From NCBI GenBank assembly GCA_020633295.1, contig JACKDW010000005.1, positions 434,001 to 498,000 of the forward strand: DNA of 64,000 nt. Direction: 5' to 3'. This document shows, one piece after another, positions 28,431-37,634 of the stretch (its first letter is position 1; each line of letters opens with the position of its first letter). The stretch comes from Myxococcales bacterium (GTDB lineage Bacteria; Myxococcota_A; Polyangia; Nannocystales; Nannocystaceae). Below the pieces are notes generated by a model. That model was not told where the DNA came from, ran no database searches, and saw only the letters and a program-made list of their open reading frames with translations. A program made the position numbers and the translations under genes.

Positions 28431-29423
28431 ATGAGGCAGCACTCCGCATCACGATCCCAGGCCCGCAGCGACGCGCTCGCGCAGACCACCGAGCTGCTGC
28501 GCGAGATCCGGCGCATCGAGATCCAGACCTCCCGGCTCGTCAACCAGCACCTCGCTGGCTCCTATCAGTCGGTGTTCAAGGGCCAGGGCATCGCGTTCTC
28601 CGAGGTCCGCGCCTACACGCCCGGCGACGACGTGCGCGCGATCGACTGGAACGTCACCGCGCGCACCGGCGAGCCGCACGTCAAGCTGTTCACCGAGGAG
28701 CGCGAGCTGACGGTGATGCTGCTCGTCGACATGTCCAAGAGCCTCGACCTCGGCACGCGCGACTACGACAAGCGCGGGCTCGTCGCGCGCCTCGCCGCGA
28801 CCTTCGCGTTCTCGGCCATCTTCAACAACGACCGCGTGGGCCTGATCGGCTTCACCGACCGCGTCGAGGTGTTCGTCCCGCCCCGCAGCGGGCGCAAGCA
28901 CGTGCTCGCGGTCATCTCGCGGGTCCTCACCCACGAGCCCGAGCACCGCGGCACGCGGCCCGCGGCGAGCCTCGAGTACCTCTCGCGCCTCGCCGTGCGC
29001 CACAGCGTGGCGATCCTGATCTCCGACTTCGTCGACGTGCTCCCGAGCCGCCGCCGCCGGGGTCGCGGGCGCCGGGGCGGCCCGGCCGACACCGATCCCT
29101 TCGAGCGCGCCCTCAAGATCGCGCGCCGCCGGCACGACCTGATCCCGATCCGCGTCGAGGATCCCGTCGAGCTCGAGCTGCCCGCGCTCGGGCTCGTCGC
29201 GCTCGAGGATCTCGAGCTGCTCGACCTCGGCGGCGACCACTTCATCGACCTCAACCCGCGCCGGGCCGCGCGCTATCGCGAGCGCGTCGCCCGGGAGCGC
29301 GAGCGCTTCGACAAGCTCATGCGCAAGCTGCGTCTCGAGCACCTCGACATCCGCTGCGGCGGCAACTGGCAGCGGCCGCTCGTCAACTTCTTCGCCCGCC
29401 GGGCCCGGAGGATGCGGCGATGA
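28431..29423 (+). CDS. DUF58 (VWA-like) protein of the Bat operon
   Basis: 330 residues, no membrane segment. The N-terminal DUF58 motifs GSYQSVFKGQGIAFSEVR and YTPGDDVRAIDWNVTARTG are followed by a VWA-like fold with the metal-site sequence DMSKS and a conserved FTDRVEVFVPP strand. These proteins pair with MoxR ATPases. An Arg/Gly-rich insertion (RRRRGRGRRGG) interrupts the C-terminal half. Its stop overlaps an ATG of another frame (ATGA at 29420), which may be the original start of the next gene. Confidence 0.93.
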   Translation: MRQHSASRSQARSDALAQTTELLREIRRIEIQTSRLVNQHLAGSYQSVFKGQGIAFSEVRAYTPGDDVRAIDWNVTARTGEPHVKLFTEERELTVMLLVDMSKSLDLGTRDYDKRGLVARLAATFAFSAIFNNDRVGLIGFTDRVEVFVPPRSGRKHVLAVISRVLTHEPEHRGTRPAASLEYLSRLAVRHSVAILISDFVDVLPSRRRRGRGRRGGPADTDPFERALKIARRRHDLIPIRVEDPVELELPALGLVALEDLELLDLGGDHFIDLNPRRAARYRERVARERERFDKLMRKLRLEHLDIRCGGNWQRPLVNFFARRARRMRR

Positions 29424-29542
29424 CGGGCGCGCCGCGCACTCGCCCTGCGGCCGACCGCGCGCGCCCGGCCGCGCGCGCGTCTGCTACGATCCCCGGCGTC
29501 GCCGTGACGCCGCCGAGCACACTCGAGACCTCGCGCTGGTCC

Positions 29543-31064
29543 ATGGGACATATCCCATCAAGCAGCCGCGTCCGCGCGCGCGACCGAGCCAGCCGCGCGC
29601 GCTCGCGCTGCTCGCCGCGCTCGTGGTCCTCGGCTCGGCAGCTGGCGCGCGCGCGCGCGCGGAGCCGCCGCCCTGCCGCCCCCCGGCGGCCCACGCTCCC
29701 ACGCCCGGCGCCGAGGCGCCGCCCCATGCGCCCGCGCCCGACGCCAACGTCCCCGCCGCGCCCACGCCTGACGCCAACGTCCACGCCGCGCCCACGCCTG
29801 ACGCCGAGGCCCCCCCGCCGCGCCCGCGCCCGACGCCAACGTCCCCGCTTCACCCGCGCCCGCGCCCGACGCCAACGGCCCCGCGCCCGACGCCAACGTC
29901 CCCGCTCCTCCAGCGCCCGACGCCAAGTCCCCCGCCCCTCCAGCGCCCGCGCCGGCAGCCGAGCCCGCGACCGCGACCGGCGAGCGCACCGTCACGACCT
30001 CCGCCGACGAGCTCGTCACCGTCCGCACCGCGCTCGAGCCAGACCCCTCCAACGTCGGCGACCTCCTCAAGCTCGAGGTCACGGCCGCCTACGCCGCCGG
30101 CGTCTCCGTCAACCTGCCGATGGGCCTCGACTTCGCGCCGCTGCACCTGGTCTCGGTCGACGAGTCCGAGCCCGAGTCGACCGGCGCCGGCTTCCGCAAG
30201 GTCTTCACGATCACGCTGCAGCACTTCCGCCCCGGCGAGGCCGCGGTGCCGGGCTTCCCGCTCACGTACCTCGACACCGAGGGCAGCGTGCAGACCGTCA
30301 AGGTCCCGCCCACGCGCTTCGTCGTCGACAGCCTGCTCGCCAACGAGAACGAGCCGACACGCCAGGGTGAGGACCCGCCCTACTCCCTCGAGTACCCCAA
30401 CGAGCGCGCCGAGCTGATCATCTACAGCTCGCTCGTCGCGCTCGTCGCCGGCTTCCTGCTCATGCTGCTCATCAACCGCTGGCGCCGGCGCCCGCGGCCC
30501 GAGGTCCTGCCGCCGCCGGTGCCCGCGCACGAGACCGCGCTCGCGGCCCTCGAGGCCCTCGAGCAGCAGCCCTACGTCGAGGAGAAGCGCTTCGCCGACT
30601 TCTATCTTGAGCTGACGGAGATCGCCAAGGGTTACCTCGAGGGCCGCTTCGGCGTCGAGGCGCTCGACCGCACCACCGAGGAGATCCGCCTCGCGCTGAT
30701 GCGCTCCGGCGCGCGCATCGAGCCGCTCAAGCCCGACGACGTGGTGCGCTTCTTGTCCCACGCCGACCTCGTCAAGTTCGCCCGCTTCTCCCCTGAGCAG
30801 GACGAAGCGCGCGCGGCCATCGGGCAGGTCCGCGACATGGTCACCTCGACGATCCCCAAGCCCGGGGAGCTCGCCGGACCACCCGTGGATGTCCAGGCCG
30901 TCGCGGAGGACGCGGACGAAGACGACGACGCCGACACGCCCGCGTCCAGCCCCAAGAAGACCGAGAAGGTCGAGAAGGTCGAGAAGGTCGAGAAGGTCGA
31001 GAAGGTCGAGAAGACCGCCGAGCCAGCGGAAGAACCTTCGAAGACGCCGGAGGTGAACGCGTGA
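29543..31064 (+). CDS. DUF4381-like membrane protein of the Bat operon, frameshifted
   Basis: The gene between DUF58 and BatA is split over reading frames. From about 29510 to 29815 the plausible protein is read in one frame: hydrophobic signal (LALLAALVVLGSAAGARA) and the first PDANV(P/H)AAPT repeats. After a run of seven C (29810-29816) the same PDANVPA repeats continue in the next frame, which runs intact to 31064. A single missing C restores one protein. The segment before the signal also lacks an ATG in its own frame, so a second lost base nearer 29560 is likely, with the start at 29543 or 29420. The intact part (30120 on) has an extracytoplasmic domain, one membrane helix (IIYSSLVALVAGFLLMLLI) and a cytoplasmic DUF4381-like domain (VEEKRFADFYLELTEIAKGY), then EKV repeats. 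It ends in GTGA overlap with BatA. Confidence 0.7.
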
Positions 31065-31146
31065 GCGAGTCCTCCAACACGTCGACCGAGAAGGCCGAGA
31101 AGGCCGAGAAGGCCGAGAAGGCCGAGAAGGCCGAGAAGGCCGAGTC
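30955..31146. repeat. 9-bp EKV and AEK repeats on both sides of a gene boundary
   Basis: About six copies of GTCGAGAAG end the DUF4381-like gene (EKVEKV...). About six copies of GCCGAGAAG begin BatA (AEKAEK...). The two arrays differ mainly at one base of each 9-bp unit and are separated by the 4-base start/stop overlap and about 60 bases of non-repeat sequence. Confidence 0.85.
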
Positions 31147-32350
31147 GAAGCCGCGACGCTCGAAGGCCAAGAAGCAGGCCTCCAACAAGCTCGCCCGCGC
31201 CGAGCACTCCATGGAGGCGTCGATGGTCGGTCGCGCCGCGGAGAGCACCATGACCGGCGCCGTCGCGCGCCGCGCTGCGCGACGTCCCCGCCGCAGGCGC
31301 CCGCGCAAGCGCGGGCCCTACTACCCGCTGCTGCCGATCTTCGGCTTCGCGCTGCTCGGGCTCGCGCTCACGGCGGGCGTCCTCGCGTTGATCCTCCAGC
31401 AGGACCTGCGCCACGTCGTCATCGATCGTCCCTGGTGGCTGCTGACCGCGGCGCTCCCGGTGCTCGCGCTGCTGATCCGCCAGGCCGTCGCGCCGCGCCC
31501 GGCGACGCTGCAGTTCTCGCGCACGCTCTCGGCCCGGCGCCTGCGACCCGGCTTCGCCGCTCACCTCGCCTGGCTGCCCGACGGCCTGCGGCTCGCCGCC
31601 GCGCTGCTGCTCGCCGCCGCGCTCGCGCGCCCACAGTCGAGCCGCTTCACCGACCGCATCGAGCACGAGGGCATCGACATCGCCGTCTCCATCGACCTCA
31701 GCCAGTCGATGGAGCTGCGCGACATGTACCCGAACCGGCTCGAGGCCGCGAAGTCGGTGATCGACGAGTTCATCACGCGCCGCCCCCACGACCGCATCGG
31801 CCTCGTCGCCTTCGGCAGCTACGCGTCCTCGGTCGCGCCGCTGACCATCGACCACGGGGTCCTGCGCGGGCTGCTCGAGAAGCTCCAGCTCGGCAGCATC
31901 GACGGCTCGCGCACGGCCATCGGCGCCGGCCTCGGCGTCGCGCTCAACCGCCTCGACGAGAGCGAGGCGAGCTCGAAGATCGTCGTGCTCGTCACCGACG
32001 GCAAGCACAACGCCGGCGGGATCAACCCCGACACCGCCGCCGAGGAGGCCGCCGAGCGCGGCGTCATCGTCTACACCGTGCTGATCGGCGACCACCGCAT
32101 GGGCTCCGACCGCGTCGACCCGGCGCAGCTCGAGCGCATCGCCAGCATCACCGGCGGCTACGCCTACACCGCCAAGGACCCCGACGCGCTGCGCACCACC
32201 TTCCAGGACCTGCTCGACAAGCTCGAGAGGTCGACGGTCGCCGGCGAGCAGGTCCGCGCCGAGCTGTTCCACCTGTTCCTCTGGCCAGCCTTCTTGCTGC
32301 TGCTGCTGGACGTGCTGCTGCGCAGCACTCGCCTGCGGAGGTTCCCCTGA
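31061..32350 (+). CDS. batA: BatA-like VWA-domain membrane protein
   Basis: 429 residues. Starts at a GTG overlapping the previous stop. The cytoplasmic N-terminus holds AEK repeats then an Arg/Lys-rich stretch. Two membrane helices follow (LLPIFGFALLGLALTAGVLALIL and LLTAALPVLALLI), a third near LRLAAALLLAAALA, then the VWA domain with a full metal site (SIDLSQSMELRD; later TDGKHNAGG), and a last helix (FHLFLWPAFLLLLLDVLLR). That is the aerotolerance BatA layout. VWA domains bind Mg2+ and partner proteins, here presumably those acted on by MoxR. The stop shares a base with the BatB start. Confidence 0.92.
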   Translation: MSESSNTSTEKAEKAEKAEKAEKAEKAESKPRRSKAKKQASNKLARAEHSMEASMVGRAAESTMTGAVARRAARRPRRRRPRKRGPYYPLLPIFGFALLGLALTAGVLALILQQDLRHVVIDRPWWLLTAALPVLALLIRQAVAPRPATLQFSRTLSARRLRPGFAAHLAWLPDGLRLAAALLLAAALARPQSSRFTDRIEHEGIDIAVSIDLSQSMELRDMYPNRLEAAKSVIDEFITRRPHDRIGLVAFGSYASSVAPLTIDHGVLRGLLEKLQLGSIDGSRTAIGAGLGVALNRLDESEASSKIVVLVTDGKHNAGGINPDTAAEEAAERGVIVYTVLIGDHRMGSDRVDPAQLERIASITGGYAYTAKDPDALRTTFQDLLDKLERSTVAGEQVRAELFHLFLWPAFLLLLLDVLLRSTRLRRFP

Positions 32351-33552
32351 TGTTGGGCATGATGTTCTCGGGGACAGCCTCGGGCTACGCGCGCGCGCTC
32401 TCGGGCCAGCTCATGGCGCTGGCCCCCGCGCCGCTCGTCGAGGCCGCCGCGCCGGCGGAGGCCGAGGCCCACACCGTGACGCTCAGCGTGCTCGAGGGCC
32501 TCGTGCCCGCGCGCGCCGATCTGCTGTGGCTGCTGATCTTCGTGCCGCTCGTCGCCGCCGCGTACATCTGGGCCGCGCGCCAGCGCAGGCGCGCGATGGC
32601 GTCGCTCGGCAACCCGGCGCTCGTCGGCAAGCTGATCGCGGGCGTGCACCGGGGCAACCGCCTCGCGGCCGCCGTGCTCACGGTGCTCGCGTCGCTGTGC
32701 GTCGTGCTCGGGCTCGCGCGCCTGCAGTACGGCGGCGTCGCGCGCATCGTGCCCGCGAGCGGCCTCGACGTGGTGCTGGTCGTCGACTACAGCAAGTCGA
32801 TGCTGGCCCAGGACGTCTACCCCTCGCGCAGCGAGCGGGTCGCCGCCGAGCTGCGCCGCTTCCTCGACCGCGCCGAGAACCAGGGCGACCGCGTCGGGCT
32901 CGTCGTGTTCGCCGGGGCCGCGCGCGGGCTGCCGGTCACCCGCGACGCGCGGCTGCTCAAGCTCTACCTGCAGAAAGCCGACCCGCGCTTCGAGAACCCC
33001 GGCGGCACCGCCATCGGCAAGGCGCTGCGGCTCGCGCTGCAGTACCTCCGCGAGGCCCGTCAGCAGGAGGGCGAGGACGCGGCGGCGCTCGAGGACGCGA
33101 GCGAGGCGGCCCAGGTCATCATCCTGCTCACCGACGGCGAGGACACGACCTCCAAGCCCACCGAGGCCGCCGAGGAGGCCGCGCGCCTGGGCGTGCGCAT
33201 CTACACCGTCGGCATCGGCTCGGTCTCCGGCGAGCCGATCCAGAAGTTCGATGAGCGCGGCGAGCCGGCCGGCTACCAGACCGACAACGACGGCAACTAC
33301 GTCATGACGCGCGTCGACGAGGGCCTGCTCAAGCAGCTCTCGAGCACGACCGGCGGCGAGTACGTCCACGTCGACCCGCAGCACTTCGGGCTCGACAAGG
33401 TCGGCGAGTGGCTCTCGACGCTGTCGCGAGCGCAGCGCGAGGACACCGTCGAGATCCACCGCGACGAGGGCTTCGCCTTCGTCGTCCTGCCGGGGCTCTT
33501 GCTGCTCTCGGTCTCGCTCGCGCTCGGGGAACGACGCAGGAGGAAGGCGTGA
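32350..33552 (+). CDS. batB: BatB-like VWA-domain membrane protein
   Basis: 400 residues. ATG overlaps the BatA stop by one base (TGATG). The N-terminal 50 residues are Ala-rich, then membrane helices (LLWLLIFVPLVAAAYIW and AAAVLTVLASLCVVLGLA), a VWA domain with metal site VVDYSKSMLAQD and LLTDGEDTTSKP, and a C-terminal helix (AFVVLPGLLLLSVSLAL). Between the two halves of the VWA domain an Asp/Glu-rich helical insertion (RQQEGEDAAALEDASEAAQ) is seen. BatA and BatB sit side by side in this operon type and are presumed partners. Confidence 0.92.
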   Translation: MLGMMFSGTASGYARALSGQLMALAPAPLVEAAAPAEAEAHTVTLSVLEGLVPARADLLWLLIFVPLVAAAYIWAARQRRRAMASLGNPALVGKLIAGVHRGNRLAAAVLTVLASLCVVLGLARLQYGGVARIVPASGLDVVLVVDYSKSMLAQDVYPSRSERVAAELRRFLDRAENQGDRVGLVVFAGAARGLPVTRDARLLKLYLQKADPRFENPGGTAIGKALRLALQYLREARQQEGEDAAALEDASEAAQVIILLTDGEDTTSKPTEAAEEAARLGVRIYTVGIGSVSGEPIQKFDERGEPAGYQTDNDGNYVMTRVDEGLLKQLSSTTGGEYVHVDPQHFGLDKVGEWLSTLSRAQREDTVEIHRDEGFAFVVLPGLLLLSVSLALGERRRRKA

Positions 33553-34385
33553 TGGGGATCGGCGGGAAGCTCTCGCTCACGCTGCTGGCCGCGGGCTGGC
33601 TGGCGACCGCGCTCGCGACCAAGAACGGCGACATCGAGCGCGGGAACGCGGCCTACGAGGCCGGCGACTACGAGGCCGCGCTCTCGTCCTACGACGCCGC
33701 CGAGGAGTGGCTCGGCGAGCGCGCCGAGCTGCACTACAACCGCGGGCTCGTGCAGCTCGCGCAGGAGAACAAGGAGGAGGCCCGCAAGGCCTTCGAGCAC
33801 GGGACCGAGGCCGACGACCCGCAGGTCCGCGCGAGCGCCGAGTACGAGATCGGCAACATCGACTTCGACGCGGAGGCCTGGGACGCCGCCATCCAGCGCT
33901 ACACGAATTGCCTCAAGGCCAACCCCGAGCACCGCGCGGCCAAGTGGAACCTCGAGCTCGCGCTCCTGCGCAAGAAGCAGCAGGAGGAGGAGCAGGAGGA
34001 GCAAGAGAACCAGGACCAGGAGAACCAGGACCAGGAGAACCAGGACCAGGAGAACCAGGACCAGGAAAAGAACGACGAGCAGCAGGACGAAGAGCAGCAG
34101 GACGAACAGCAGCAGGACGAACAGCAGCAGGACGAAGAGAAGCAAGACGAAGAGAAGCAAGACGAAGAGAAGCAGGACGAAGAGCAGCAGGACCAGCAGG
34201 ACCAGCAGGACCAGCAGGACCAGCAGCAGGACCAGCAGGACCAGCAGCAGGACCAGCAGCAGCCCCAGCCGCAGCCCATGGACAAGGCCGACATGGACAA
34301 GGCGCTGGAGCAGCTCGACGAGCAGGACCGCTTCTTGCTGGGCCGCCCGCCCGCCGTGATGATCCCCGTGGAGAAGGACTGGTGA
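33552..34385 (+). CDS. batC: BatC-like TPR protein with long Gln/Asp/Glu repeat tail
   Basis: 277 residues. ATG overlaps the BatB stop by one base. A weak signal or anchor (LSLTLLAAGWLATALA) precedes three TPR units (GNAAYEAGDYEAALSSYDAAEEW, AELHYNRGLVQLAQENKEEARKAFEHG, and a third ending KWNLELALLRKK). Residues about 140-240 are almost only Q, E, D, N and K in tandem patterns (EENQDQ-type units then DEEQQ/DEEKQ and DQQ units). The last 35 residues are conserved-looking (MDKALEQLDEQDRFLLGRPP). Such tails are typical of BatC; this one is unusually long and highly repetitive in DNA. Confidence 0.88.
   Translation: MGIGGKLSLTLLAAGWLATALATKNGDIERGNAAYEAGDYEAALSSYDAAEEWLGERAELHYNRGLVQLAQENKEEARKAFEHGTEADDPQVRASAEYEIGNIDFDAEAWDAAIQRYTNCLKANPEHRAAKWNLELALLRKKQQEEEQEEQENQDQENQDQENQDQENQDQEKNDEQQDEEQQDEQQQDEQQQDEEKQDEEKQDEEKQDEEQQDQQDQQDQQDQQQDQQDQQQDQQQPQPQPMDKADMDKALEQLDEQDRFLLGRPPAVMIPVEKDW
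33974..34270. repeat. Low-complexity Gln/Asp/Glu repeat within BatC
   Basis: Short tandem units of 9-12 bases (GAGAACCAGGACCAG, GACGAAGAGAAGCAA, GACCAGCAG and variants) repeat across about 300 bases, giving a charged, probably disordered tail. Confidence 0.9.
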
Positions 34386-36261
34386 GCGCGGGGCAGGCGA
34401 GCGAGCGAGCCGCCGGCGAGTCACCGCTGACGCGCCGCGCGATCACGATCGGGCTCGGCGCGATCGCGACCGCGCTCGCGCTGCCGCGTCGCGCCGTCGC
34501 GGCGCCCGCTGCGGGCGGCCTCGAGCTCGACGTCCAGCTCGAGCGGACCCGCGTCTCCGTCGGCGAGGGCGTCCGCTACGTCATCGAGATCGCGCAGGAG
34601 GGCCGCGGCGGCCGCGTGCCCGAACCCGAGCTGCCGGACTTCACCGAGATGGGCATCTCGCTCAAGGGCCCCATGACCAGCCAGGGTCAGAGCACCTCGT
34701 GGATCAACGGGCAGGTCACGCGCCGGACCACCGTCAGCTACGCCTACTACTTGATCCCGACGAAGCCGGGGAAGTTCAAGCTGCCCGTGCACGTCAAGGT
34801 CAACGGCGCGAAGGTCCGCGCGCCGCGGATCCCGGTGCTCGAGGTCATCGGCGCGGCCATGCCCGAGGAGGCCGTCGCGCCCAGCGAGACCGCGCGCCCG
34901 CAGGAGGCCCCGAGCGACCTGTTCCTGTGGCTGCGCGTCGACAAGCCCTCCCCCTACGTCGGCGAGCAGGTCATCTACGCGATCGAGCTGTACGAGTCGA
35001 TCGGCCGCCGCGTCGACATCTCGCTCAACGAGCCGCCTGGCTTTCAGGACTTCTGGACCGAGGAGCTCAACGTCACGCCGACGCGCGCGGAGGTCATCGA
35101 CGGCCGGCGCTTCCACGTGCACACGATCTTCCGCCGCGCGCTGTTCCCCCAGCGCGCGGGCGAATTGATGATCGGGCGGCCGCAGGCCGACGTCGGCGTC
35201 GTCGCCGACCTGTTCCGGCCGGTCCAGCGCCTGCGCCGCGTCGTCGGTCAGGCGCTCAAGCTCCAGGTCCGCCCGCTCCCCGGCGCCGGGCGACCGCCGG
35301 GCTTCTCGCCCAACAACGTCGGCAACTTCAAGATCGCCGCCGAGGTCGACCGCGCGCAGGTCAAGCAGGGTGAGCCGCTCACGCTGACCGTCACGATCTC
35401 CGGCACGGGCAACATCAACGCGATCGACCCCGGCGAGTGGCCCGCGCTGCCCGGCATGCGCCGCTACGACCCCAAGGTCGAGGTCGCGACCTACGAGGGC
35501 GAGCGCGTCGGCGGCGAGCGCCGCTACGAGTTCCTCGTGATCCCCGAGCAGGCCGGCGCGCTCGAGCTCCCCGCCCACCGCTTCAGCTTCTTCGACCCGG
35601 CGACCGAGCGCTACGAGACCGTGTCGACGCGCCCGATCAAGCTCGAGGTCACCGCCGACCCCAACGCGCCGCAGCCGACCGGCATGGGCGACGCGGCGAC
35701 GCCCACGCCCGAGGCCGCCGCCGGCGACGGCGACCTGTTCGCGCCGCCGCTGACGCCCGCCTCCGCGCCCCGCGTCGGCGCCTCGCGCCGAGACCCCCGG
35801 CGCGCGTTTCGCCGCTGGCTGTACGGGATGCTCGGCGTCCCGGCGGCCTTCGCTGCGGTCTCTGGTGGGCGCGCGCTGTGGCGTCGCTTCGGCCCCGACG
35901 ACGCCGCGCGCGAGGCCGCGGCCCGGGCGGCGCGGCGGCGCGCGCTCACGACCCAGGCCGAGGCCGCGGTCTCCTCGGGCGACGGCTTCTACGGCGCGAT
36001 CAGCCAGCTGCTGCAGGGCGCCGCGGTCGAACGGGCAGGTCCCAAGGGACATGGTCTTCCGCGCCGGCAGCTGCTCGCGCTGCTGCGCGAGCGCGGCGTC
36101 CCCGAGGACGTCGTGTCGCAGCTCGGCGCGCTGCTCGACCGCTGCGACGCCGCGCGCTTCGGCGCCGCCGGCGGCGAGCGGCCCCAGGATCGCCAGGCGG
36201 TGCTCGACGAGGCGCTCGCGCTCGTGCGCGGCCAGGCCCTCGCGCGCGGGAGGGAGCGCGC

Positions 36262-36265
<4 letters not shown>
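34382..36265 (+). CDS. batD: BatD-like protein (oxygen tolerance family)
   Basis: 627 residues. The GTG overlaps the BatC stop (GTGA). A twin-Arg-like signal (LTRRAITIGLGAIATALALP) leads to repeated Ig-like domains characteristic of BatD: LELDVQLERTRVSVGEGVRYVIEIAQEG, YYLIPTKPGKFKLPVHVKVNG, LWLRVDKPSPYVGEQVIYAIELYE, EVDRAQVKQGEPLTLTVTISGTGNI. A membrane helix lies near the C-terminus (WLYGMLGVPAAFAAVSGG), and a cytoplasmic Ala/Arg-rich domain follows. Function is presumed scaffolding in the Bat complex. The stop overlaps the BatE start. Confidence 0.9.
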
Positions 36266-37167
<902 letters not shown>

Positions 37168-37298
37168 GTGTGGGTAAACACCGGAGTCAGCGACGGGCTC
37201 ATAGGCCTTCTCCGGCGCGCGTATCGGCGGTTTTTTGCCAGCGCCTCGTGAAAACTCCGTGGCGTGCGCAAGCGCGGGGCGATAATCTAGTTGTCGTC

Positions 37299-37577
37299 GT
37301 GCTCGCGGTGTTGGCTACCAAAATCCGGACCTCCGGTGACGGATCGCTCAACGCGACGGTAGGCAAGGCCTATAACGGGTTCCTGATCTCAGAGCCCGTC
37401 GTCGGGCGCGGCATGGTGCTGTTCCGCGACCCCAACGGGCGCCGGATGGTGACGACGCCCGTGCGCCGCGTGCTCACGACCGCCGAGCGCGAGCTCCTGT
37501 ACGTCGAGACCGAGAACAGCGTCTACCGGATCTCCGTCATCGGCGACTACGCCGAGCAGGCGAGCGCCGCGATCTGA
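37299..37577 (+). CDS. Small protein of unknown function
   Basis: About 92 residues from a GTG at 37299; GTG at 37308 and TTG at 37311 are alternatives. The body is strand-rich: FLISEPVVGRGMVLFRDP, RRMVTTPVRRVL, LLYVETENSVYRISVIGDY. This alternation suggests a small beta-barrel fold. It has no signal peptide and no family I recognise. It begins 131 bases after BatE and is bounded downstream by a clear hairpin terminator. Confidence 0.65.
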   Translation: MLAVLATKIRTSGDGSLNATVGKAYNGFLISEPVVGRGMVLFRDPNGRRMVTTPVRRVLTTAERELLYVETENSVYRISVIGDYAEQASAAI

Positions 37578-37581
37578 ATCA

Positions 37582-37607
37582 TAAAACCTGTACGTATGTA
37601 CATGTTT
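37582..37607. terminator. AT-rich bidirectional hairpin terminator
   Basis: AAAAC-C-TGTAC pairs with GTACA-T-GTTTT around a GTAT loop: 10 paired bases with one mismatch, A run on one side and T run on the other. It lies between two convergent genes and works in both orientations in principle. It stands out as AT-rich in this sequence. Confidence 0.8.
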
Positions 37608-37634
37608 TAAGAATCTCGCGGCGCGTGGCGACGC

